Source: Aotearoamyces nothofagi
Lineage: Eukaryota; Ascomycota; Leotiomycetes; Leotiales; Tympanidaceae
DNA: 64,000 nucleotides
Reading direction: 5' to 3'
Assembly (NCBI GenBank): GCA_015345905.1
Contig: JADDTR010000011.1
Location: 620,001 to 684,000 of the forward strand
Shown: positions 1-12,870 of the stretch, piece after piece
How the letters are laid out: each line of letters starts with the position of its first letter
How positions within the stretch are numbered: position 1 is the stretch's first letter
The notes under the pieces: generated by a model
The model's database searches: none
Told to the model about the DNA's origin: nothing
What the model saw: the letters and a program-made list of their open reading frames with translations, nothing else
Program-made: the position numbers and the translations under genes

Positions 1-172
1 GGTGCTGTATGTACAGGACAGTACTGTGCAGTACTGCAGCGCCAAGCCTCGCTAAGCCGAGCGCTGAGGGTCCGGAGCATTTCTCCTTGCTAGCGGTCTT
101 TTGTCGATTGTCGATTGCAAGTGCCGCACTACAGGATCCTGCACGGTGGAGTCCGTGTCAGTGTGCAGGTGG

Positions 173-206
173 AGAGGTGCAGAGGTGCAGAGGTGCAGAG
201 GTGCAG
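173..206. repeat. octanucleotide tandem repeat
   Basis: About four head-to-tail copies of AGAGGTGC. The period of 8 is not a multiple of 3, which argues against coding. Confidence 0.85.
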
Positions 207-852
207 CTATACCGGGGAGAGGGTATACAAGAGAGCAGCCGGCAAAGGACGAGTGGGACCGCCGAGGCACGAATACCGGCACAGACGCCGTGGTGCAGTT
301 GCGATATGATATACGAGATATACCAGGCACCGGAGGACGGGTAGCTAGCAACGCACCATGATACAGAGAGGCAGATCTCGGCATCGCTGTTCAGGGAGCA
401 AGCACGGAGGCGCAGGCGGCATTCCCAAAACGGGTCTCTCGGGGGGCGGAGAAGGGGGAAAGGGGAGAGAGGGTTGCAGTCTCCACCGTAGTTGATTTTG
501 TCTGGCTTGGACCCCAGGCCTCCTTCTGCTTCAGACTGTCGATACGGTGCATGGTAGGTGCATCGGGCACGTATCGTGCATGTATCGTACGGTTTGGTGG
601 TTTGGTGGGTTGTTGTTGTGTTGAGGGAGAGAGGGGGAGCGAGCCTGCGTTGTGGAGCTGGAATTCCCTGGGGCTTGCAAACGGTGGCCTCGGTCGCAAG
701 GCAGGAACACGAACACGCCTTCAGGCCGCCATCATCCTACCCTCCCCACTCCGCAAGGCTGAAAGCAGCGTCGCACACCCCTGGCATGGCAGAGGGTAAT
801 TGATTCTATTTTCTGCAATCCCGTTGTCGGCATCCAGAGGACGGCATGCACA

Positions 853-888
853 GCAGCGGAAGCAGAAGCAGAAGCAGAAGCAGAAGCA
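853..888. repeat. GCAGAA hexamer repeat
   Basis: Roughly five to six copies of the hexamer GCAGAA lie inside gene-poor DNA. Open frames across it would only encode low-complexity Lys/Gln tracts. Confidence 0.8.
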
Positions 889-2737
889 ACAGCTGACAAG
901 GAGCCCGAGCTCGAAGCAGCCCTCTGCCGTATTCTGCGACAGAGCATGGCATGTTTCGTTCGTTCATCGTCCATCAAACATCTCGGCGAAGTCTCGCACC
1001 GGGGCCTTTTTGCACCAGACGTCGACCCGTCGAAGCTCGGATCGCTGTTATCGCACCAAGGCGAGCAAGGCGCGAGCGTCGCCCTCTCCATCCCTCTCTA
1101 TCCCTCTCACGCGCTGCGCCGGAAATGCGTCAAAGTGCATCAGGGCTGCGTCAGGCGGCGTCATGCTCTCCAGGAAATCCCATTCCCATGTGTTGTGCTC
1201 GCCATGGCATGCACACAGTCTGATGGATTTGATTAATCTCGCATTCCCGCTGCTTCCTCCGCAATATCCGCCGCCTCGGAGGGCGGAGGGCGGAGCTCGC
1301 TCTCGCTGGACCCTAACGGTCCCGAGACCCGAGAAGGTACCTCAGGCAGCCACGGCACCTTACCTACCAGGAAGAACGTGCGCCAGGCTCAGCCAGGCTT
1401 AGTCAGCTGCTCGCGCGGCCGCGTCTGTCGCGAGCCTCGCGACATCGAAGGGCTCTGGGTAAGGTGTGTGCGGGAAACGGTGCCGTAGCTCTTGGGCAGT
1501 CCAGGAATCCAGCAATCCAGCCAAGGCATCTGGCAAACCGTCCAGCCATCCTGACGGCGTCGCAGTGATCCTCGGCCTCCATGTTCCGGGTGCAGGTGCA
1601 AGTGCTACGGGGACGCTCGAGGTGGGCGAGAGGGAGGCACTGCTAATCCCGACTCCAGGTCCGGTTCCAGGCCCAGGCCAGCCAGTCTCCAGCGTCTCTC
1701 CCCTCGCCGCATCTCGCCGCATCTCATCTCACTTGATCCCATCTCAATCTCAGAGTGAGTGATTTTTGCCAGAGGCTGGATTCCTGACGCGCGGAGACGT
1801 GGACGTCGGAGCCGTGGGCGCTCCGACGGGTACAAGCCGAGCGAAATCCCGCAGGGCGCATAGCATAGCGTAGCGCAGCACGGGACCGGGCTGGCCTGCC
1901 AAGAACCCCCCGGCCTCGTCTGCTGCTGCACAGTCAGAAGATGATGGTGATAGCCGCGTCGGCTCCGCTAGCGGGCGAGATAATCTAAGCAGGTTTTACC
2001 TTCTGTAAGCATCTTCCGTAAGCACCTGCGGCCGACACCTGCTGCAAGCACCCAGGCAGCTAAGCACCGAAGCAAGCACCTAAGCAGGCAGGGACTTGTG
2101 TGTCGCGATCTAGGCGTGCAAGGACCGTCCAGCGCAGCCCAGTGCAGCGCAGCCCAGTGCGTGCTACCACAGCAAGTAAGTATACCGCCCGTCCTGTCTA
2201 CTGGGATGCTGGGACGGGTACACACTACGTACTGTACGTGCATTCGTACAGTAGAGAGCAGAGGAGCACCTAGTATTCTTTTCCATTATGCACATTGCAC
2301 ATACTGACTCTGCCGATCTGCCAACTTTGTACTTACCTGCTTTGCTATCCTATCCACTACAGTAGCCAAAAACTCCTCTGATCTCCCTCCCTTCTGCACG
2401 AACCCAGAAAAGTGGCCATCAGTAAAAAAAGAAAAAAAAGGGGGGACCCGAAAAAAAGGAGTCATTGATACCCATCAAAAGTACAGTCAGGGCTCAGCGG
2501 GACGGGACAGAAAAGGCAAGAAGAAAAAAAAAGGCACGGAAAACGCCAAGTGCGTCGATTCTGGAGGCAAAAGTCCAGTCACGATATCAGTCATACATTG
2601 CCCGCCACCCGACTCGACTCCTTCGCGAACTCCTTCCAGAAGCCTCAGATCCCCAACGTCAGAAGCTTCTAGTGCGGGCGCCACGCCGGTGGCCTCCCAG
2701 GCGCCGGACTGCACCGTACCTGACGGAGCACCTTGGG

Positions 2738-2772
2738 CAGTACATTAGACAGTACATTAGACAGTACATTAG
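2738..2772. repeat. 12-bp direct repeat, three copies
   Basis: Three near-perfect copies of CAGTACATTAGA occur head to tail. Each contains a GTAC palindrome, a word that recurs through the gene-poor parts of this window. Confidence 0.8.
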
Positions 2773-2957
2773 TCAAGGCAGGTAAGGTAGGCAGTCCGGC
2801 TTACTCGTTACTGCTCAGTGCCCGGGCCCAGGGGCGCGCCAGCGCCGGCCCCGAGGCTCGCCAAGGGAAGCCGAAAAATAGGAAGAAGGAAGATGATGAA
2901 GATGAAGATGGGAACGGGAATGGGAATGGGAATGGAGAAGAGGGGAGAGGCGGGTTT

Positions 2958-3030
2958 GATGATGATGATGATGATGATGATAGTAATGATAATAATAACA
3001 ATAATAGTAATAATAATAAAGTAATAGACA
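2958..3030. repeat. GAT/AAT trinucleotide tract
   Basis: A run of GAT triplets passes into AAT/AGT/AAC triplets. Any frame through it gives only homopolymer-like Asp, Met or Asn runs, so it is taken as a degenerating microsatellite rather than protein coding. Confidence 0.75.
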
Positions 3031-4657
3031 ACAGCCAAGACGAAGCACGAAGCACGAAAGCACGAAAGTACGAAAGCACGCCGACGATGAAAAGATACCC
3101 AGGACGAAGAGCGAAGTCGGGAAAACAGAGAGCCTCTTTCGTCTCGGCTAGTCGGCTACGTCTCCACCAACCCTTTCCCTTTCCCTTTTCTCTTTCTCTT
3201 TTCTCCTTCCTCTCCCCTTCTACCGCACCCGTCACAGTCCAGTCACAGTCCAGTCCCGTACCTGAAAAAGCACCGCCGCGCTAACCTCAGGCCCGCCCGC
3301 CCTCTCGCTCGCTCGCTCGCTTGCAGAGCTTAACAGACAGCGCACCGCATCGGTGCCGACTCGGAACGTGCGAAGAGAGAGAGAGAGAGAGAAGAGAAAA
3401 AAAAAGAGCCCAGCCCAGCCCTGCCCTGCTCCGAGCTGTGCTTTTTATTTTATTCTTTGCTTGTATGTGCGCGCATGTATGCCTGCGGGTGGATAGGTGG
3501 GTGCTTTCTTACACTTTTGCTCCCCCAATTGCGCAGGGGAGAGAAGTATGGGGACCGGTGGGGGGGGAGGCTGTGTGTTGGTTTTTTTGCCTCTTTAACC
3601 TATGAATTTTTTTATATAGTTATTTGTTTGGGCACGATGCGCGATGCGATGCGCGCTGCGGTACGATACGGTGCGGTGCGGTGCGGTGCGATAGTCGTCG
3701 ATAGATAGCGACGATGACGCAGCCGAGCCTCGATTCCCCCCCTCTGGCGCTCCCTCCTGCTGGCTGGCTTGGTACGGTAAACAGGGCACGTACCGTACAG
3801 CACCACTCGTCGCCCTCGCGCACCGTCGGCATCGAGTGCTGGAACCTCCTTCTGCTCTCCTGTTTCGCGTCTTCTCGTCCCTTCTCGTCCCTTCTCTTCC
3901 CTCCCCTTCCCTCCGTTTCTCTTGCGGACGGTGCGGTGCACACGCGCACATGCCAGCAGCGGGAGCGGGTGATGTGACTATGAGATCATGGCGAGATCGT
4001 GACATGACGGGAGGCAGCGCCACACGGGTAGACCGAGGGTAGACTAGATGCGCATGGAGTGACGGGCGCATTTCTCCGGAGACCTTCTATCGTCTGTAAA
4101 GTGATTTGTCGGATGCTTAGAGCCTTCAATCACCGTCTTCTGCCTGCCCGTGTCAAAAAAATAGAGAAGATCAGAGTCGTAGCCAGAATATCATATCATG
4201 TACATTGGTAGATATGTCACTATGTAAATTATAATAATCAATGTCTTCTCTGTTGATCACCAGTATGGAACGGATGCTGGGAGAAGCTAGCTATTGCCTG
4301 CTTCTCTTCCCAATCCATCTTCTGATATCAAAAATTATCTCCAAGTCATTTCCAAATTTCCTCCACTCGCCATGGTGGCCCAGGCCGTCCCATCCAAAAA
4401 AAAAAAAAAACGCCCAGGACCAGAAATAGGGGCCGTAGCCAACCCGCCCTGCGCCATGTCTAGCTGGCCGATGAATATACACCAGGTCGAGCGTAGAGAT
4501 AACCCGTCTATATAGATAAAAATAAAAATAAATAAAAAGCCCCCCCCCAAAGGTATCGAATGTCGTCAGTCGTATAATAATACAGGCTTGGCGTCGTTCC
4601 CATCCCGCCCCCCCGAAATCGATCCCAGGACCCTAGATAATCATTAGGTAGGGAAAT

Positions 4658-6139
4658 CTACCCAACAATTCTCATAGCCGCAGCTTCATAATCGTTGCCG
4701 AACATCATGTTGTCCATCTGGTCCGGAATCTCGAACCGCGCATTACAGTCCAACATGCCAGGACGAATCGTTCCGTCCGAAATTCCCATATACGCATTAT
4801 TTGCCAGACTGCAAGATCCCGGGTTGATGGTGCGATTCCGCACATCGTTGATGCGCATTGCGCGCTGGAGCCCAGATGAGTCTATACTGTCTGTCGAAGC
4901 AGATTGCGCTTGCTGGGAGCCGCGTTGGAAAGATCCTGCTTGTTGCTGCTGCTGCTGCTGCTGCTGCTGTTGTTGGCGCATATACAAAGCTGTCATATCG
5001 AGCATATTAGAAGGCGCAAGAAAGTCATCTCCGGCCGACCACGGACTAAACGGCGAATCGCCACGGAAAACAGGCGAAGAAGTGGCATTTGACTGCGCTT
5101 GGAAATCATTATACATAGGGAGATCGAACGCCATGGCGTCTTTGATACTTGATGGCTCCCGCTTAAAATCGTTTCCATAAAGCGGCTCATCGCCGAATTG
5201 CGTATCCGGGACCTCGCTTTCGATTTGCTGCTGATGTTGTTGGAATTGCGGCTGGGTTAGACCTTGCAATTGTTGCTGTTGTTGTGCTTGCCACATCATC
5301 TGGCTATAGTCTTTTGAGAGGTCGGAATGATCAGACTCGCTGCTTGATGCTCTATCTGCGCGCGATGGGTGAGAGAAAACTGAGTTGTCACAGGATTTAC
5401 GTTCGGATTCATCACAGCTGTCGGTTTTCATTTGCGATTGTAGCTCGGCGAATTCGTCTGCGTCGGACGGAAAGGCGTAAGGAAGATCGGGAGAGGGTCG
5501 TATGCAGCCGAGCTTTTCAGCAATGTTGTGGATGACAGGCATGCCGCGATCGTTGACTTCGGGCTCGCCCAGGTCCCAGGTTTCGCCATTGCGAACCATT
5601 GTATAGAGTTTTTGAACGGTGGCTATTAGAGCATACTGGGTGTTCTCGAGGACTTCTGCGTATCTGAGAAAGGTGTTAGAATGATATCTGAGAACTTTGT
5701 TTGGACTTTGCATAAGATTGCCATGAAGTGTAGATATGGGTATGTCGAATGAAGAAACCGGAAATAGCACTCACCCTCGAGGAAGCTGTTTAAATTCAGT
5801 CTTTTTCCTACTCCCAGCCGTACACACCAACCCATCATCTTTACAACGCTTGCATGGTGATTCTCCATCACACTGCAATAGGGAGTCAGCAATGCGGACA
5901 CAATCATATGGTAGACCATTTCAACAGACCTTTGTCTTCTTCATTCTACAACGCTCACACGCCTTCCACACTCTCTTATGCCGGCCATCTATAATGGAGC
6001 CGGGAGCGTGTTCATGCGAAAGCAACGAGCTGGTTCGTTTGGAGCCTCTACTGCAGGCTTTGCCTGATTTCGCAGATCTTTTAGAAGTGGACGGTTGTTT
6101 TGAGTCCTCCATAGGAGGCGTAGGTAATCCACCAGTCAT
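4658..6139 (-). CDS. Zn(II)2Cys6 transcription factor, polyQ-containing
   Basis: Exons on the minus strand are 5930-6139, 5775-5872 and 4658-5663, giving 437 aa; both introns are GT-AG and keep frame. Residues 61-87 form a perfect Zn2Cys6 cluster (C61, C64, C71, C77, C80, C87), interrupted by the first intron exactly between K70 and C71. A short conserved block follows (about residues 104-160: YAEVLEN, then IHNIAEKLGCIRP). After it come a low-complexity tail with Gln-rich stretches near 225-250 and a run of 12 Gln at 333-344. There is no recognisable fungal middle homology domain. It is a nuclear DNA-binding regulator. The cluster and the following block remind me of the EBR1 group (hyphal branching regulators of Fusarium), but this is from memory and not certain. 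The start is the first in-frame ATG; the frame upstream has no ATG. Confidence 0.9.
4940..4975 (-). repeat. CAG-type polyglutamine tract in the regulator
   Basis: CAG/CAA codons encode 12 consecutive Gln (residues 333-344). The run is mostly pure CAG on the coding strand (CTG on the plus strand), so it is likely to vary in length between strains. Confidence 0.9.
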
Positions 6140-6789
6140 GCTGAAGACTTTCTCAAGTACACAGGCAAAAGGGATAAAATAGTATAAATAGTATAAAGGT
6201 ATAACGGTATAGAGGTAAAAAGTGATAGGCCAGCAATCGAGGCAGACAAGAGTGGCCTTGCAGATATAAAGCCCCTTCAAACAGGAACCAGTGGCAAATG
6301 GAAGAAGGAATAGTAGAGTGACATTCGGTATCGTTGTTTGTAGTAATGTGGTAATGGGAAAATCGAGGCCAGAGTCAGAAAAGGGTCAAGAGCGGTAACG
6401 GTGCGGTGGCTGATACAAAAGTATGCTGACCTGCAGTTATAGAGGGTAGTGGGGATTATGTATAAGTCCGAGAGAGATGATATCAGCCAGGCAGGCCGTC
6501 AACCGTCAACCAAAAAGCCAGTGCTGGGCCACGGTCGACGGTCGACGGTTCGACGGTTCGACGGTCTACGGTGTACGGGCTACGGCCCACGGGGGATCCA
6601 GCGTCCGAGGTGCGAGGTGCGAGGGTTCGAGACTAGGCCATGCCGGCCCTAGAGGGATTAGCAGCGTCGCGCCCTAGCTGCCCCCGTTAATATGGATGTC
6701 TTGAAGAGGAATGTGTAGGGACTAGAGAAATACGGATCACGTACCAGAGGCTGCGATGCGCGAGTGGCAGAGAGAGATGTTATGCATGC

Positions 6790-6955
6790 ATCAGCCAGCG
6801 CCCAGCAGCCCAGCGCCCAGCAGCCCAGCGTCCAGCGTCCAGCGTCCAGCAGGGGCCCCCAGCAGAGCCCCGGCAGCGAGTCGCCAGCGCGCTGCAGGCC
6901 CGCCAGCGTCCAGCGTCCAGTGTTCAGCGTCCAGCTTCCAGCGTCCAGCGCTGCC
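6790..6955. repeat. degenerate CCAGCGT / CCAGCAGC repeat block
   Basis: Many short copies of CCAGCGTCCAGC and GCCCAGCAGC are interspersed with unique sequence. Unit lengths of 6-9 bp alternate, so no single reading frame is preserved. Confidence 0.7.
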
Positions 6956-7552
6956 CCGTAGCGAGCAACGTGCAATGCTGTGCTGTGCTGCACCGTACCG
7001 TACCGTACTGGCTGTGCCAAGCAAGGCACTGGCTGCTCGTTCCTGCTGCCAGCCAGTGCAGCCTCGGTGGCGCCCCGCAGCGCTAGCCGTGCTAGGCCGT
7101 CGCGAGGACGGACGGTCGGCGGAGAACGGATGCCGTGGCCGTTGCGCGTTGCGCGTTGCGCAGGGCGGCCTCCTCACTAGCCACCGCCTGTCTGCCGCCG
7201 GCCTGCCACCGGCCCTCCAGCGCTGCCCGCCCTCGCCCTGTCCGCCGCCCTGGGAGCCGGCCAGCTCACTGTAGTGTGTCCTGTAGGCTGTAGCTACGGT
7301 AGCAACGGTCCTGCTCGCTACCGCGCCTGCTGCCACCGCTGCGCTACCGCTGCTACGCTCCCTACTACCGCTGCTCGCTGCTCCTGGCGCCCACGGCCGA
7401 TCGCCAGAACCGTCAGGCCCGTCAGGCCCGTCAGGCCCGGCAGGCCCCCAGCTGTGCCGTCACTACCGTTCCTGCCTCGACGCACCGCCCGCCCGTCTGT
7501 CCCTTCTGACTCCTTCTCCGTCTTCTGCTGCCCGCGACGCTAGAAGGCCTAC

Positions 7553-7606
7553 TGCCTCCTGCCTCCTGCCTCCTGCCTCCTGCCTCCTGCCTCCTGCCTC
7601 CTGCCT
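7553..7606. repeat. TGCCTCC heptamer minisatellite
   Basis: Between seven and eight uninterrupted copies of TGCCTCC occur. A 7-bp unit is frame-breaking, so it is non-coding. Confidence 0.9.
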
Positions 7607-10600
7607 AACGCCTCTCCCCCTCCTCCCTCCTACGAGCAAACTCCGTCGTTAACGCTCCGTGCTAGCATTCCGTGCGCTGTTGCTTCCGAGCCACGCTCGA
7701 GGCCACTGCGACAGACGCTTGGGCCCGGCCGAGCTCCTGCAAGGCTGAATTATAAGCCGATTAGAAATCGATGTGCGGGTTCTAGAAACCCACTCCATCT
7801 TACGAATCCCAACCTAACCCGCCAGCGAATCCCGCAATGCGTACATCCCATGCCAGGCCTCGATCCCCGTGCCGTATTGCGACTGTGATTGACCCACGGG
7901 CTCCTGGCTGCTGCCACTTAGCTTCGCGTCTTCTCGATTGCGCATTCTGCTTACACCGACCGCTCCCTTCACAAACCCCAAGCAAGCTTTTGGCAGGTAA
8001 GCCGACACCTCTGGACACCCGCCCAGCGTTTGAGGACGACCCCAAGAACCACGAGAGTGGCTAAGCAGCGGCGGGCACCAGTCAGCGATCTTCTCACCAG
8101 CAGCCGAAGCAGGGAGCTCCCTGCCCGGGCCAGCCAAGAACAAGACGGCTTCACGGTATTACCACATGCATAGATATCTTGCTTACTGCGCATAGCCTTT
8201 CAGTCACCGAGTTCCCAAGACCCAGCTGGAGAGGCCGACTGACTGACTGACTGGCTGCATGGCTAACGGAGAACCACGGATATATGATTTGATTGCCTAC
8301 ATACCTACCATACGAAATGTGCAAGCAGGCTGAGGCCACTAACTTGAAAGCCCGGCAGCTCTGCGCTATTATTGCTGTACTGCACTGTACCGTACCGTAC
8401 TGTATTGCTGCTTTGCATGGTTGATAGACACCCCTGCACCCTTGCGTCTATCCTGTCAGGGAAGGCATGCTCTGGGATGTCTTGCAGTTGCACTGCTGTT
8501 GTTGAGCTGCAATGCTGCAATCCTGTACTAGCAGAGTAATAAGTAGAGTCCTTGGCCGCAAGCTGTTGCATGAGCCTCGAATGATTACCGTGGAGGCATG
8601 TGACACAGGTGGCAAGGCCTAATTGGTGTCGGCCGAGATGGTTTTAACTCTACATACATAGGACTCGAGAGTCGCGACGTGAGTGCTCGGCACTTGCCCC
8701 GTCGTGGCAGGACTATACGTACTCCTCACCACTGGACTGCATCCACACGGAGCAGAAGCGCGCAGGGTGCTCTCTGCGTATACGTCGACACCCTCCAGAT
8801 AGAGTTGCGGGAATTGGAGACAGCAGCTGCCGGGGCAGTCGTGAGGGTATGTGCAGCCTCCCCCTTCCGCCTTACGTGAACAGCAGTAATCAACAATCAT
8901 CATGCCATCCGCCCATACCCTCGACCCCCAAACCTAAATGTCGTCGCTGTTGCCCAGCATCGTTTTCGGGACGCGGCAAACCTAATATCCCGCCGTATGT
9001 ATCTCGCTGCCGTGGACAGCACGGGCGGGACAGGCGGTGCATAACGAGGACGTGCTGGGCACGGCGCCGTGGTTGTATTCGTGGTCCTCGCGGTACTCGT
9101 GGTACTGTACCAAGATGAGCCGTGGGCGCCAATTCCGTCCGTTCTGCTCCTAAGGTAGTGAAGCACGGAGCGAGAGACGCTACGACAGTAGCCTCGCTGC
9201 CCCCTCCGTACCGAGCCACGGGCGAGAGTCGCGCTGTGACGTCGTGGGCACGGGGGCATGTGAGCAGCACTGGCCGCTCGGCTTACTAACCATTGCTTGC
9301 CTACTACATGCCTCTGTAGCCCGCCCGCCAGCCTTTCCACTCCCGTGCATTACAAAGTCTTCGCTATTCACAATAGGGGATTAAGTAATCAGTAATCGAT
9401 TATCTGGGAACCAGGACCAGCAAGGGCCACAAGTCCACAAGCCCACAAGTCCACAGGTCCGCAACACCGCTCCAGATGCCGCTTGCGCTGTTTTCAGCCC
9501 TTCGTTACCGTTATACCCGTCCCCATTTTTTTCTTATTACTCTCGCTCAGTACCACACTCAGTAGTACCACAGTAAAGTTGCTTAGGCTGCTTAGACTGC
9601 TTGGGCGGCTTAGACTGCCTTACCCCGTCCTCGTCCCCGTTTTTTGTCAGATACTTTCCTTCGCATTGACATCATTAAATCTAAATCTGTCCCGGTCCTC
9701 TCCGACTCTCCGACTTTCTGTTCCCGGTCGGGATGGGGATCTTATCAGTTCTGAGTCCTCCTGGTGCTGTGCTATATGCACTTATCGTATGCCTACACCA
9801 GTCCGCGTGGATCGGAGAGATTACACAGTACAGGGCACATTGCTGCCATGCTTCTGCTGGTTTATTATGTCCGCCCTTATGCAAGCGCCCAGTCGCTCCG
9901 AGAACCGAGCCGTCGTCGCAGCCTCGGCCGTCCGTCCATCCGCCCACCACGCGTTTCGACATGGAGGAAGAAACTTTGATTTAATAGCTGACGAGGTAGG
10001 CATGCGCGTAAATTGACTTTGGGTAGAAACGATGGACAAGAGATGAGACATGGATGGGAAACACGCAGAAGAGGACATGGCGTTGTTGTTTACGCCAGCA
10101 AGAAATGCTATGCGAGATGCCGTTCTCGGGTTTGGCTGGCATCGTTTCCTCGGAGATAAATCTCATCTTCTCCTTTCTCCGTCGGTAATACCTGGCCTTT
10201 TGCGGAGGTTGTGCCATCATCCGTGGATGCTCCATGGACGGAATGCGCATGTTGGCTATGCTATGGGCTATGTAATGGGATAGGTATGTACTGTATGCAA
10301 CACCTTTGTTGTCAATCTTGGCATCTGGAAAGCCGAGTCAGGGCGAGTCAGGGCGAGTCAGGGCGGGATTATCCCATGGCAGTCATCCGACCCATTGCAA
10401 GACTTCTCTTTAATCCTATATCCTCAGTCGTCGTATTGACTCGGCGTGTGGCTCAGCATGCCAAGCATTGGAGAAATATGGCTTGGCAAATCAATGGTTA
10501 CGACAATACGCATATGCAATTCAGGCTTCCTACTCCCAGTGGCCCCTTCTGATGTATCTCATAAACAGCTTCGAAACCCACACGAGTTCATGGTACGACA

Positions 10601-12870
10601 GCTGGCTCTTTTACTCGAATGTATCTTAGTCAATTTCAAAGGACTGGCTATCTTGAGCTACGCAGCCGTCTGCCTCGGGACACCTGAGATACCCACGAGG
10701 CCCAGAGCCCTGCTGACGCGTCCACATAAGCCAAGAAAAGCCAAGGCAGAAAGTCGAAGACTTGTGTCTGCCGCAATCTTCTATGCATGTTCCATACATC
10801 CTCCCTACTGCTTCTAACTCATAGCTAGTCAAGGTGTGCAGATAGCCTTAGTACTGGTCTCCAGCAGGCACTTGACTTTATTTCGTTAATCACAACGTGG
10901 GGAAGGTACCGACGACCTTTAACATTCGATAGTAGAGAATCATATTACTAGCCGCAACTTGATCGAGGACTCAGGACCATAACCAGGATGATTTGGCACT
11001 TCTGAAGGACTGGAGAACACTGCAACACGTAGTGTACGCCAAAAGCCACGTAGTCGTTTTATCAATTCTGTATAGCAGGCAAGCCATAGAGGGCCTACGT
11101 CGGTTCAGAGATCTATACAACTTTGAATTTTCCCCATTTAGCAATACTGCCTTGGTCCAGACTCTCCCAACGCAATCTTATCTCCATTCCCACCCTCATA
11201 TCAAGAGACAAAAAACAAGAGCAGAGTCTGCCGACACGCATAGCCTCTCCGTAGGCATAACCTCCTCAATATCCCCTCGCTGCCTTGCTCATACCACCAC
11301 TCCTGATTTCTATATCAATGACATAAAGATACCACGTGAACATATGTCTCCTATCCACGGCGTATGCATAGCTCCGCGGCTCGAGTACGAATGATCAATC
11401 ATCAGAACGATTGTGATTACCTACACAGCCACGACAGCACAGCAAGCGCAAAACCCGAACCTCGCCTCGGAACATCCCAACCACCGGCCGGGACCTCCAT
11501 GCGGCAATTAGTGCCGATCTCGGATGCTTAAATAGACCGACCTGGCATGCTGGGGTCGTCGCAAAGCTTATGCAACGTTATGCAAGTTATGCACCATACA
11601 GACTCGTAACACTGTCGGAGAAGTAAATTACTCCTCAAATCAGTATTCCCCCCCCCCCGCCTGGATGTGGGCTCGTCCATCCACATCTCCTCGATCCCAC
11701 ATCCCCAGCAAAAGCCCATTCGGGATATATGAGTCACTGTGGCGAAGCACGTAAAACAGACACGTGCCCGATCCTGATTCCTCCTAATACTTCGATTCGT
11801 GGTTTGGGGAGAGGCAGGTCAGCAGCCAGGCAGGCAGGTAGGTAAGCAAGCAAGCAAGCAAGCCATCAACGCCGCCCAGACGGGGGATCCAGCATCCCGA
11901 AACAACAACTCTCCTCGAGGGGATACCCAGCCCGCCAGACGCACGAATCTGACGGGCAAGCCAGAGGCAGCAGCAGCAGCCCCCCAGGAAGCCAGAAAAA
12001 CCGCGCTGCTTATGTATGACCCAACAGCCCCCGCCCCCCCTCTCTCTCTCTCGCCACGTCGAGCCTCCGCCGCACGCGATGCAGTCCATGCAATCCAGCC
12101 AGCCAGCTCCCGAGAACAGGACTCGGGCAGACGGGTATGGATACGTGCAACAGGTGCACCAGAAGCCTCGCACCAGGGAAGCCGACTTGACGTGGTCTGT
12201 CTCTGTCTGTGTATATATATATATATATATATATGCTGTCATGTAAGCGCTACCCCCTCGCGCGAGCCAGTTCCCAGCGGGGAAACGAGGCGAGACAAGC
12301 CGAGCGAGGATGCTCTGCGGCTGGGTGCTGGAATACGCAGTATGTATTCGCGTCTTCGCAGACGAGTGTTTCGTTCTTTTCCCTCTTCCTCTTTTCTGCC
12401 TCTTCCTCTTCCTCTTCCCTCACAACCCCCCCTCCCCGCGAGCACCCTCATTTCCGCACTTTCCAGCACCTACAGCCGCACCCAAGCCGCCATCTGCAGC
12501 AAGAGCACGCTGATCTCGTTATTTTGAGATGGTGATGAGGAGGTGAGATGCTATTTCGCTCTATCGTTTTGCGTGTTTGGTTTTTGTCCTATATATCGTT
12601 TTGCCTCTTTGGTGCTGCTGGGCATGAATAGATGCTCGCGTGCAGCGCCGTTGTTTTATCGATTTATGCTGTCTACAGATGGTAGGTATTCATCTAAATT
12701 CTAGCTTCGACAGTCACTCTTGGGACTGCTATAGCTATTCTGCTGCTTGCTACAACACGCAAGACAATTTTCAATTATGCAGCACGAGAGTTTCCTAGAG
12801 AGAGTTCATTTAAATTTCTTCTATGTATTGGACATGAGGTTCTTTAATCATCAATCATCGCTCGTCATCC

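Larger units (their letters stand above)
1..4657. other. gene-poor, repeat-rich intergenic DNA
   Basis: I find no convincing gene here. Open frames exist on both strands but are short, lack domain-like composition, and many begin at non-ATG codons. The stretch is rich in simple repeats (octamer, hexamer, 12-mer, GAT/AAT and A-tracts) and in GTAC/GTACC words. It lies downstream of the 3' end of the Zn2Cys6 factor gene. Pyrimidine-rich blocks near 3160-3220 and 3870-3930 could belong to promoters or UTRs of an unseen neighbour, but nothing proves it. Confidence 0.6.
6140..12870. other. 6.7-kb gene-poor interval upstream of the regulator
   Basis: No gene can be supported. The interval holds CCAGCGT/CCCAGC repeats (about 6790-6950), a TGCCTCC heptamer array (7553-7606), GTACC-type words (near 6990 and 8390), an AAGC run near 11840 and a TA run (12212-12236). 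The first few hundred bases should include the 5' leader and promoter of the Zn2Cys6 gene. Longer open frames (for example 9483-10016 plus and 11799-12527 plus) are compositionally biased and have no family features. Confidence 0.55.

Noticed and set aside
9483-10016. Plus-strand open frame of 177 codons with hydrophobic start
   Set aside because: The hydrophobic part comes from a repetitive CTTAGRCTGCTTGG block; the rest has no protein-family character.
11799-12527. Plus-strand open frame of 242 codons
   Set aside because: It spans AAGC, CT and TA microsatellites and starts from a non-ATG codon; the apparent protein is low complexity.
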